Positions 55,490-64,000 of a stretch of DNA of 64,000 nt are shown piece after piece. Location: assembly GCA_014529385.2 (NCBI GenBank), contig CM043963.1, positions 99,213,912-99,277,911 on the forward strand. Reading direction: 5' to 3'. The notes below the pieces were generated by a model. It did no database searches and was not told the origin of the DNA. It saw only the letters and a list, made by a program, of their open reading frames with translations. This DNA comes from Adiantum capillus-veneris. Its lineage: Eukaryota > Streptophyta > Polypodiopsida > Polypodiales > Pteridaceae. Position numbers and translations under genes: made by a program. The stretch's first letter is position 1. Each line of letters starts with the position of its first letter.

Positions 55490-55635
55490 GCATACGAGCC
55501 CGGGTCCTTGTCCCCACCCTCTCCCTTGTCGCCTTGACTCCGCACATACGACCCCATCCATGTTACCCCCCCTTGACCCGCCGCCCGCGCCGCCCTAACC
55601 TCCCTCTTTGACCCCCCCACCCCCCTCCCTTTTGT

Positions 55636-55639
55636 CTAT

Positions 55640-55682
<43 letters not shown>
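55636..55682 (+). promoter_or_regulatory. TATA-like box and CT-rich initiator of the H passenger gene
   Basis: CTATAAAAT at 55636-55644 is followed at once by a (CT)n run (55646-55682) and a pyrimidine-rich leader up to the first in-frame ATG near 55959. A TATA box followed by pyrimidine patches is common in plant core promoters. Confidence 0.5.
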
Positions 55683-55685
<3 letters not shown>

Positions 55686-55958
55686 TTATTTCTTTCACAC
55701 TCCTACTCTTCTCTTTAGCGTTAGTGATCTCTATCTCTTTGAAAAAAAAACCCTTTTTATTTCATTGCCTCCCACCTTTCCAAACCTTGTACTCCCACTC
55801 TCTCTCATTTCATTTCTCTCAAACCTTCTTCTCCTAGCCTGTTTCATTTCATTTCTCTCAAACCTTCTCCCCCTACCTTCAAACCTCTTCTTTTATTTTC
55901 ACCTTTCATCTTTTCTTTGGAATCCATAAGCACCAAAGATGTGGACTGTCAAAAAGAA

Positions 55959-56633
55959 ATGACGATTCACACCACCCAAGAAGAAATTCCTCTGTACATC
56001 ACTCAAGAGAGCGGTTTCGTGGTTGGAGCGTCCGTTTTGACGACAGTGCAAGTGCCTCCTTCGACGGGTGCAGTCATGTCAACGATCATCCTCGCAGAAA
56101 ACACGGATAATGATCCTCTTACCGATCTCTTTGGATCCGTGGTTGATAGCTACATCTCATTAGGCTGGATTGATGCACATTTTTTGCCATACAATCACTT
56201 GTTGCCTCACATCCCCCTTTGTCATCTTTTGGCCAACCCTGCCATTAGAATGAATAATGATTGTGTGACAAAACTAATGACCTTTATAGCCGAAAGAGGT
56301 TACCAACCCATGATGGCTCGCTTCATTGTGTTCGAAGCTTTTGCGAAACAAGATCCTATACCATTTGATATGCGTGGCACTTATTGGAGAGAGTTAGTGA
56401 TGTTGGTCACATTTGATAACCAAATTAGAGACATTCCTGAGCTCTCTCACATGGAGGAGAAAATGTTCATTGTATGGGATGACAATCATCGATTCCATGC
56501 GTGGAAAGATTGGGCATTTCAGGAGCGATTGGATGAATTATCTACACCAAAGGTTAAGTGCACGATTGTGAAGTGCGACCTTACGGAGGTGGTAAAATTT
56601 CTATTGGTGCTCGGCATGATCAACAAATAAGTT
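55959..56633 (+). CDS. Passenger gene in H, first exon or ORF; unknown protein
   Basis: About 223 codons from the first in-frame ATG (MTIHTTQEEIPLY) to a TAA; the frame is open 14 codons further upstream. The middle reads WIDAHFLPYNHLLPHIPLCH. The C-terminal part contains EEKMFIVWDDNHRFHAWKDW, a D-x-N-H-R-x-x-A-W pattern reminiscent of the DGxHR motif of ParB/sulfiredoxin-like folds. That resemblance is weak and only suggestive. The frame is intact, unlike the flanking retroelements. I do not recognise the family. Confidence 0.5.
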
Positions 56634-56700
56634 TCTTCACACTTCTATTGGTGCACTTGATATTATTAATTGTTAATATTATGTTACATTAAAAAATAAG

Positions 56701-56872
56701 GTGCCACAAGTCCATGTGCCTCACACCACTACACACGATATATTTATGATGCAAAAATTAGCGCTTGCGGACCCACAGTTCTTATTGGACAAATTCAATG
56801 AAGAAGATAGGGCAAAAGCTGATAGGGCACTTCGTGCGACGACAATGAACCGTTCAAAATGGCTTAGACTAC
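56701..56872 (+). CDS. Passenger gene in H, candidate exon 2
   Basis: Open frame after AAATAAG, encoding HTTTHDIFMMQKLALADPQF and KFNEEDRAKADRALRATTMN. It ends at a good plant donor (CTAC/GTATGT). Same strand as the first ORF. The phase to the next candidate exon does not match, so the exact join is unsolved. Confidence 0.4.
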
Positions 56873-56992
56873 GTATGTCTTTGCTAGTGCAACTATTGTG
56901 AAAAATAATTCTAAATTTACAATACACATGCATTAGGTAAGTACATGGGGTCTTTCTTGGAAATCAGTTTTATTTGACGATTTATATTACAG

Positions 56993-57282
56993 GAAGAGTT
57001 CGATGCAATGTATCGGCTAAAAACACAAAATTTACCAGTCAAGGGGAGTAGAGAGTACCACATGTTTGAAGATGATTACAACGCAAGCTATGATTTGGTT
57101 GTGAAAGAGATTGATAACTTTTTTGTGCGAAAGGGACTAGAGATAACAGTCATAGCCAATCCTGAGAATGGAACATATTTTTTAAAAAAATGCATCTCTT
57201 TTGTGGGTTGGGCAGAGAAGGGTTGTAAAATGACTGCCTTTAGAGTCTCTGAGGTTGCACGTGCATGCATTAGTCCTTCGGA
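56993..57282 (+). CDS. Passenger gene in H, candidate exon 3
   Basis: Bounded by an acceptor (TATATTACAG) and a donor (CGGA/GTAAGT), both close to plant consensus. Encodes EEFDAMYRLKTQNLPVKGSR, YNASYDLVVKEIDNFFVRKG, NGTYFLKKCISFVGWAEKGC. Open throughout. Function unknown. Confidence 0.45.
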
Positions 57283-57873
57283 GTAAGTACTATTTGCTTT
57301 GAAAAGCAGTGTTTGTTCTCCTTAATTTATTGATTTTATGTTATCCCAATGGTAAATTATAAAAAAATATTGCCTGATTGATATATTGGCCAAGGGCAAT
57401 GTGTCGTTAGTGGAGGCATCTATTCCGATACAGGAAAATCCCTTCTCACAATGGTTGAGAATGCACGTAGATTGGTGGCAGCTTGAAAGGTGAGCCTAAT
57501 AACATTAGAGTTTAGGGTCTTACTTGGTATTGCCACATTCTAATACTTAAAAGTGTAAGGGTGTATTTGAGTGTTGCTGAGAAGATGGAGGCCGAGAACT
57601 CCATGTCAAAGAAGCTACATACACGCGTCGCACGTGATTGTGGCATGTCTCTTGGCAAGGCATTGCAGGATTTTTGACAAAAGCACTTTGGCAAGGCTTT
57701 TGTGCAGTGGAAGCAAGCCATATGATCCACACAATGCAGAGGAGCAGCCACATTTTGCATGTACTGTCCGACGCTTGCTAAACATGTATTAAACTATACA
57801 ATTTTATTAGGATGCAACATTAAAATTGTGTGTTATGAATGGTGGAGTTATTCCTCTTGTTATTTGTAGATGG

Positions 57874-58089
57874 TGGTTGGGCGCCCTTAAGATAGGTCTT
57901 TGCAGTCCATACCCTGAGTATCCCAACGATGTGTGGGTGAAGCCTGAGAGAGAGGAGAGCGGTCTGTATCCCGACGATTGGTTAGAGAAGCTCCATGGTA
58001 AGGAAACGTGGAGAGACTGTCCATGGTTTTTAAACTATGCAGATGGTAAATTTCTTGAAGACGAAGTTGAAGCATACAACGGCAAATAA
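57874..58089 (+). CDS. Passenger gene in H, candidate later exon
   Basis: Follows an acceptor-like TTATTTGTAG. Encodes WWLGALKIGLCSPYPEYPND, then EESGLYPDDWLEKLHGKETW, ending in TAA after EAYNGK. A further short frame at 58128-58386 (VDRPKQGKKRGWPVIDDFSG) follows another acceptor-like TTCTATAG and may be an alternative end. Function unknown. Confidence 0.4.
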   Translation, partial: WLGALKIGLCSPYPEYPNDVWVKPEREESGLYPDDWLEKLHGKETWRDCPWFLNYADGKFLEDEVEAYNGK

Positions 58090-58389
58090 TGTTTTTCTTG
58101 TTCAACTAATGTGTTTGGTTTTCTATAGTGTCCTCACTTTTTTTTGGACTTGCATCATTGCACAAAAAGGTTAAGGGTAATGACAAAAGAGGAAGTGTCA
58201 CCATCAATCAATCTCCCATCGATGCCATTTCCCCTAGTAAAACCAAGGAACGTCGAAGCCCAAAAGTTGCAGTGGACAGACCTAAACAAGGTAAGAAGAG
58301 AGGATGGCCAGTCATCGATGATTTTTCAGGGTTCTTGGAGGAGTTTCAAAGTGAAAGGAGCGGTCGTGAAGGTGGGGGATTAGATTGAG

Positions 58390-59390
58390 GAGGGTGATTC
58401 CGAACGTCACTTGGAGTCACGGAGATCTAGTCCTTCCTAGGATTTGAGATCCTGAGGTCCCGAGTGAACCATATCCATTGCTACTAGACAAAGCAAGGGT
58501 AACCACCCAGTTTCTATTCGGTCACTCAAACCACTTGACTCATTTCCACTAGGTAAGGAATACCACCACAAATAAATGCTTTAAAAATAAAAATAAAAAT
58601 TGTGGTATCTGACATTTCATTAAATTTTGCGTTTGACATAGTTTCGGCTTACTCTAACGTAGAAATGACAGAAATTATAAGTGTTGGGATAGTCCCAATA
58701 CATCTCGTAGTACTTGCTGATCTATGCCATCTATGGAAGGCTCTCATGGATCCGAAGATTTCTTCTGAGTAGTTTATGACACTTTGGCATCCACTTTCAA
58801 TTTTGAACTTGATAAGCACTCACTCAATCTTCTTTCACATGGTATTTATGTATTACAGGAGCCTTCAAGTGATCCAATGTTTGATTGGATCTCTCTCACA
58901 CTCCGGCAAAATGGAGCCTAATCAACGGTTTGGAGGGTGCGACTTGTGTGGCAGACCTTCCCACACATTGCAAACTTGATGACGGCATTGGTGGCATACC
59001 CCGATGGAATGCATTCTCTGTCGAGCTTGTTGCCAGTGGCACAATAGTCATGGCGTGCCGAGCAGACCACTTGGCACTCATCATCGAGGAGGCCCACTTG
59101 CACGATTTTTGCCATCTTTGCACCATTCTTCTCTGAATGGTGTCACACACATAGGCTGTGATAGATGATTTCACGGATCCAGTAAGTTCTCAACCATTTC
59201 TCCATGAATTTTGTGGTTGGTAGATGTTAGTGTGTTTTTTGTTTAAAACAATACCCATATTGCAGTTCACGACCTTACTGTTGGTCATGTTCACACGTAA
59301 AATTGAAGGCCTTCTAATGATTCCACTATATGATCGTCAAGCAGGAGATGTGAGAGCTGAAAACGATGGGTTCGAGTTTAATAATGACAC
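58390..59390. other. H interior, unassigned
   Basis: Short frames on both strands (58896-59174 minus, 58776-59136 plus) with no recognised family. No clear gene. Confidence 0.4.
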
Positions 59391-59550
59391 AATCCGAGAG
59401 TCACTACATAACTTTCCATGGACGGTAGATGCCCTTGGAGCACCGTTTTGGCATGGAGTGGAGAAGAGCGAGATCCGAGAGCCACTACGGGACTTGCCAT
59501 GGACTCTAGATGTCCTTGGAGCACCATTTTGACCTAGAGTGGAGAAGAGC
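59390..59550 (+). repeat. Tandem duplication, period about 78 bp
   Basis: GAGAGTCACTACATAACTTTCC to GAGTGGAGAAGAGCGAGATC is followed by a second similar copy (GAGAGCCACTACGGGACTTG to GAGTGGAGAAGAGCGAGTTC). The plus frame at 59224-59532 stays open through both, giving the peptide repeat LGAPF twice. Confidence 0.8.
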
Positions 59551-59559
59551 GAGTTCTTT

Positions 59560-61372
59560 TCTTGGTAAGTCAATGAGGACACTTTTATGCTCGACTTTTG
59601 CCATTGAACTAGTCCGCTAATGTGCCATTGAAATGTCTATTAATGTTTTTGCTATTGTAAACAAGTGGTTGTTAGGTACCTTCACAAAGGTTAGGGATGC
59701 AGTTTTTGGATAGTCTTGCAGGTTGTGGTGGCTTGGCAATGGAGTGTGAGCATCTATAACCACATTGCATCAGCATTGACCAAGATAAGAAATTGTTTTG
59801 GCACGTATTCATTCATAGCAGCGACTTCCTAGTAGCTTAGGATTGACTCTTCATTTAGGAGAGGTATCATATAGAGCACAGTCATAGCCACCCCCGTCTC
59901 CTTTACGACGTCACCAGGATTCGGTTGTGCCATTTGCTCCTCCTCCGAGTAGACCTCCAGCTATAGTTCTAGGTTGGCTAAGCCATGGTCAACCGCTCTA
60001 CTCACCACTATTTCCCACACTACCCATGGGCCCCCCACCTGCACACGCCCCAATAGCGCAACCCCCATAAGATTTGCGACCACCTGGAACCTAAATCCCG
60101 ACTTGTATTGATTAATCCATATGAACTTATTCTCTATGTAATGACAAACCAAAACTTAATGGTTGGATATACTATGTTTTAATTTTCGCACCATATGCTA
60201 TGTATTTGCCACTATGTTTTGTTTTCTTGTAACTATGTTTAATTTTTGAAGGAAAGTCAATTGATGGTGGTTAATCTTTTCGTGAGATTTTTTTTCTTCA
60301 TAATATTTTATGTGAAAATATTACGGAGGACATGGTGCAAATGACCTTTGAAGTAAAGACGCTTGGGTTTCTTTATAAATAGCCAGAAGAACACTAGTTT
60401 CATTCATTCATTCATGCGCAAGTCTCTCTAATTAAGTATCTATTTTCTAAAGTTATTCTCTTCATTTTCTCTCATTCACATATTTACCATGCTTAGGGGA
60501 AACCACGGACAACGCGATCAGCGTGTTCGATCACCTCCCTGTGTTGGCCCATCAACAATGTGCACACCAATTACATTCTCAACAGTGTCTATGCTATAAA
60601 TGTTGTATGCACAATAGAGTGCACACAACTACATAGACGCTCTCCGTATAGTCAAAGAGGCCACAAGCTCCATATTCAATGCCATGCAAGACCTTGATTT
60701 TAATGCACATCCAACAGAAGGGGATTTTAAGAAAATTGCCACACTAGCCAATAATGCAAACATGATTTGGAGAGAACATGGTTTTCACACCCCACAAGAG
60801 TGTGCATCCTTTGAATGACATGTGGAGGCTTGGGTAGAAGTGTGGATGGCATACACTATTGTGCAAGGACAAGCCAATGAAGCCAGAAACAACAAAAACA
60901 ACTAGATCTCACCTTTCCTCGCTAATGTTAGAGAAATAAGGCCTTGACACCATATTAGCATATTCTATTGTTTTTTTTTGTCCATATCTAATTTATTGTA
61001 GTTGTTGTTTTAAGTTGTGTACTTTAAACCTTTTCAATATTAGTCTATGGTTTTTTTGTTGCAGTCTTTAAATGTTATTCGAACCATTATTATGGAGTGT
61101 AACTGTTGAAATTGATTTGTTGCGAACGTTTTTTGTACATGTATCATTGTCCGGTTGATGGTTTATCATGTTACACAGTGTATAGCATGTTGTTTGAAAA
61201 GAGTGTGTGTGCTCTACTATGGGTATATTTTTGTGTTTGTATACAATTGTGCATATGTATGAGTGCTCCCAAGTGTGACAAAATAGAAGGACACTTATCA
61301 AGTTGGTTGTTAAGCTTGTTGCCCAACATATATCACAACATTTGAGAAGACAAGTCGCATAGATGAGTGAGA

Positions 61373-61380
<8 letters not shown>
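59560..61380. other. H interior, AT-rich, no gene recognised
   Basis: AT-rich, with only very short frames. 60590-60900 contains a possible decayed coding stretch but no frame I can support. 61383-61428 is a GA microsatellite. Confidence 0.45.

Positions 61381-61382
<2 letters not shown>

Positions 61383-61428
<46 letters not shown>
61383..61428. repeat. (GATA)/(GA)n microsatellite
   Basis: GATAGATAGATAGATAG grades into a GA run of about 38 bases. It is followed by the SINE-like block at 61465-61540 that also occurs at 37395-37455. Confidence 0.92.
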
Positions 61429-61431
<3 letters not shown>

Positions 61432-61464
61432 CAGATGATGATGGAGAAGAAAAAGCAAATTGAT

Positions 61465-61540
61465 CAAACATCGTAGGAAACTAATCGAAGAGACCTTGGA
61501 GATCTATCCAACGAGGAGATTTAAACTCAATATAGGTTAT
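61465..61540 (-). repeat. Second copy of the SINE-like block
   Basis: CATCGTAGGAAACTAATCG, then AGAGACCTTGGAGATCTATCC, matches 37390-37440 with few changes. Both copies lie next to GA microsatellites. Confidence 0.5.
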
Positions 61541-61624
61541 TCAAGATGAAAATACCTTAAACCCACCTACCAAGCTTTACCCCTTTTTTTAACAAACATA
61601 CAACCATTGGTAAAGCACACACAC

Positions 61625-61626
<2 letters not shown>

Positions 61627-61674
<48 letters not shown>

Positions 61675-61977
61675 CAAGAGAGAGAATAAAGTTGAGAAGG
61701 TAGGAAAGAATCTTCTTGGAAACTGCTTGTCGGATTCCTAAAAAGCGCTCGTTGAAAAATGCTCACCAAAAAATTATGTCCTTCCAAACCTTACACAATT
61801 CTTCCCCATGGATTTTCTAAAAGGAAAATTTGAATATTTGAGCTAATTTTTTATATTTTCACACTATTTTTGTCAAAATCTAGGTAGGACTTTGCCTTTT
61901 CCTCTTTCTCTCAAGCAAAATTTTTGAATTTCAAAGCAACACAAATATAAGCTGAGACACACTTTTCCCGAACACTA
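61627..61977 (-). repeat. Right terminal inverted repeat of H with (GA)n run
   Basis: (GA)n at 61627-61671, then sequence inversely matching the left end, then about 180 bases unique to this side, ending CCCGAACACTA. Flanked by ATCGTGGT at 61978-61985. Confidence 0.78.
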
Positions 61978-62300
61978 ATCGTGGTGTATGGGCTACTTTT
62001 GCCAAGATCAAAGAGAGGTATTAGTAGAAAGGTATGTATAAAGATGTATTTTTGTTTGTGGAGTCTTGTGTAACGTGCCAAATGTACTCAAATGTACGTC
62101 ATCAAGATATTATCTTCATAGGGGAGGACAAAAATGGCTCTTTTAGGCAACCACTAGAGGGAATGAATTCACCTAAGAGATGGAAATTTAAGCAGCTAAT
62201 AGCGTCAAGGGTCTTGGTTGTGAGGGATTATCCCAATCATGATGTTGATGGATCTGGAATCTTACATTTATTAAGAGAAAGGCGCCAAAGACTAGCTTGA
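61978..62300 (+). pseudogene. Gypsy J pol, right piece: integrase zinc-binding region
   Basis: Resumes after H: VWATFAKIKERY, then KGMYKDVFLFVESCVTCQMY with the C-x2-C of the HHCC zinc domain. Two stops follow KERY. Beyond NVRHQD the frame to 62300 no longer looks like integrase, so the DDE core is lost. Confidence 0.8.
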
Positions 62301-62419
62301 AACTGAGCTCAATGAGGATGAATCAACCTTCTCAAGAGGTCAAATGAGGTACTCCCTTGATGTGTCACTTGTAAAAATCCTAAGAGGTCTAGCTCCTCTG
62401 CTTCAACAATAGAGGAAGA

Positions 62420-64000
62420 TGAAGAGGACGTCATAAAGGTCAAGGACGAGGCCGAGGAAGAGGCAACCACCAAGCACAACAACAGAACAACAATTAGGGT
62501 TAGAACACAAATGGTGGTTATGGAATCTTTTAAGGCATGGGGAGTCCAAGAGGTTGTGGAAATGTGCGACGCAATAATGCAGGTCAACACAGAAATGTAG
62601 TATGTTGGGGATGTGGAAGACATGGTCACTTTGAATGTGACTGTCCAGACACAGTAGCCAACAAAACAATTATGCAACCACTAGCAAGAATACAAATGAG
62701 CACGAGAGGCTATTTGTGGTGTAGCACATGCTGACTATTATGTCTACAAATGTTACAAAATCTAGTGATAATGTCTAGTATGTGGACTCTACGTGAATGG
62801 TTCAAGGAAATGCAGACTTTACAAAGCCCTAGTTATGTAGAAATTGGGGATGATACGGCACATCCTATTATGCATACAAGAAATGTGCCATTGTCTATAA
62901 CATATGGTAAAGTGAAGTACCTGGTTTATGTACTACATGTATAACATATGGTAAAGTGAAGTGTCTGGTTTATGTACTACATGTATCCATCAACATTACA
63001 AAGAACTTGGTTTTTGTTAGGCAAATGGTTGAGCAGGGTTTGCAAGTCAGTTTTAACTCCAATGGTCTCTTTGGTGAAGAGCTTAAGAAAAATGGAAGGT
63101 TGATCGTTGCAAGGAAAGAAAGTGGGAAAAATGTTTACTTTGGATGTAAATGTGCCCAGAGTGAATGCTGCCATGTTTGCACAAGGTAAAGGTCTTGTTC
63201 CAGATATAGAGATTTGACACAAACGTATTGTTTATGCAAATTTGCAGAGGGAGAAAATGATGCAGACTAGAGAGATGGTTACAGGTTTACCTACGTTTAG
63301 ATTTGTTGAAATGCAGAAAGTTTGTGAAGCTTGTCAATTTGGAAAGTAGAAAAAAAAATCCTTTCCTCATGATAAGCATGTGAGAAGGAATGCATTGGAT
63401 TTAGTGCATACAGATGCATGGGGTTTGACAAAGACTGCATCTATGGGTGAATGTAGATACTATGTGAGTTTCATTGATGACCATACAAGGAAGGTATGGG
63501 TCTACTTCATGAAGCAGAAAAGTGAGGTATTTATGCATTTTCAAAATTTCAAAGTAAAGGTTGAAAAATATATTGGGAAACATGTAGGCACCTGAGGTCA
63601 GATGGAGGGGGAGAATACTTCTCCAATGAGTTCAATGGTTTTTTGAAAAAAGCATGGAATTCAGAGGCAGTTTTCATGCAGGTATACTCTGCAGCAAAAT
63701 GGTGTTGTCAAGTGAAATAACAGGCACATTGCATAAGTGGCTAGAGCATTGATGAATGAGAAGAACATGCCTTATTGGTATTGGGTTGAGGGGCTGTTGC
63801 TGCAGGTGTCTACATTATGAACAGGACCCCTATTGCTACAGTACATGATATGACACCTGAAGAAAAGTTCAGTGGTGAAAAACTAGATATATCAAAATTT
63901 AAACTGTTCGGATGTATTGCTCATGTACATATGCCAGAGGAGCTAAGAACAAAGCTTGATCTAAAAGCCAAAAAAATGCATGCTCATTGGCTATTCCCTC
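62420..64000 (+). pseudogene. Ty1/copia gag C-terminus and integrase, decayed, runs off window
   Basis: A Gly/Arg-rich gag tail (62430-62560), then a zinc knuckle VVCWGCGRHGHFECDCP (C-x2-C-x4-H-x4-C). 62956-63189 is the GAG-pre-integrase region (VRQMVEQGLQVSFNSNGLFG). 63380-63595 begins the integrase core: LDLVHTDAWGLTKTASMGEC, YYVSFIDDHTRKVWVYFMKQ (first D). Further core pieces follow in broken frames to the window edge (YTLQQNGVVK near 63690). A direct repeat of about 50 bases (CATATGGTAAAGTGAAGT) at 62898 and 62946 interrupts it. Many stops and frameshifts. Confidence 0.85.

Larger units (their letters stand above)
52416..61977. mobile_element. Large hAT-like DNA transposon H, 9.56 kb
   Basis: Inserted in the gypsy J integrase with the exact 8-bp duplication ATCGTGGT (52408-52415 and 61978-61985). 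The ends are CAATGTTTGGGAAAAATC and, reverse complemented, TAGTGTTCGGGAAAAGTG, both fitting the hAT consensus YARNG. A longer subterminal inverted match joins 52465-52550 to 61660-61765 (shared GGAATCCGAC, CTCAACTTTATTCTCTCTCT) and leads into CT microsatellites on both sides. The long inverted ends could also suit a Mutator-like element, but the 8-bp duplication and YARNG favour hAT. No intact transposase is recognised inside. Confidence 0.82.

Noticed and set aside
1-64000. CRISPR arrays, rRNA, bacterial operons and Shine-Dalgarno sites
   Set aside because: None seen. The repeats are microsatellites, LTRs or tandem duplications, and gene structure is eukaryotic.

Overview
This window is repeat-dominated nuclear DNA of a land plant. 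Evidence: Ty3/gypsy and Ty1/copia retrotransposons with plant-type primer sites, non-LTR retrotransposons (LINEs), hAT-like DNA elements, and one intron-bounded exon of a plastid-type Obg GTPase (36890-37090). Ribosomal RNA, tRNA genes and bacterial operons were not seen. The dense nesting suggests a large, slowly purged genome such as a fern, lycophyte or gymnosperm, but the species cannot be fixed from sequence alone.

Layout. 1-2390: unassigned, with one GA microsatellite. 2391-18909: a minus-strand LINE (LINE-1) split by gypsy element A (3188-17742, target duplication GTTAG). Element A itself holds two nested elements: D (4659-7268, iMet primer site) and E (7665-15056, target duplication AACTT, tRNA-Asp-like primer site, gag and protease but no reverse transcriptase or integrase). 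18910-32688: gypsy element F, related to D, split by the 11.2 kb gypsy element B (19131-30378, target duplication ACAAC). B is of the same family as A and keeps gag, protease, RT, RNase H and integrase, all broken by stops and frameshifts. 32689-36100: a tandem duplication, a second kind of LINE tail with a zinc-binding domain, and a copia 3' end. 36890-37090: the Obg exon. 37459-47705: three or more LINE copies of the same family; LINE-2 is the best, with a 386-residue ORF1 and a 713-residue endonuclease/RT ORF2. 47706-51590: unassigned DNA carrying a decayed HUH/Rep-like endonuclease gene at 48193-49360. 51748-62300: a gypsy pol remnant whose integrase region is split by a 9.56 kb DNA transposon H (52416-61977) with YARNG termini and an exact 8-bp target duplication ATCGTGGT; H carries an unrecognised plus-strand passenger gene. 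62420-64000: a decayed copia gag-integrase.

The order of events can be read from the target duplications: LINE-1, then A, then D and E; F, then B; gypsy J, then H; LINE-3, then a 173-bp hAT-like MITE. Most coding regions are broken. The most unusual signals are the HUH/Rep-like gene, the large hAT-like element with its multi-exon passenger, the LINE family whose 3' ends run into (TC)n microsatellites, and the gag-protease-only element E.
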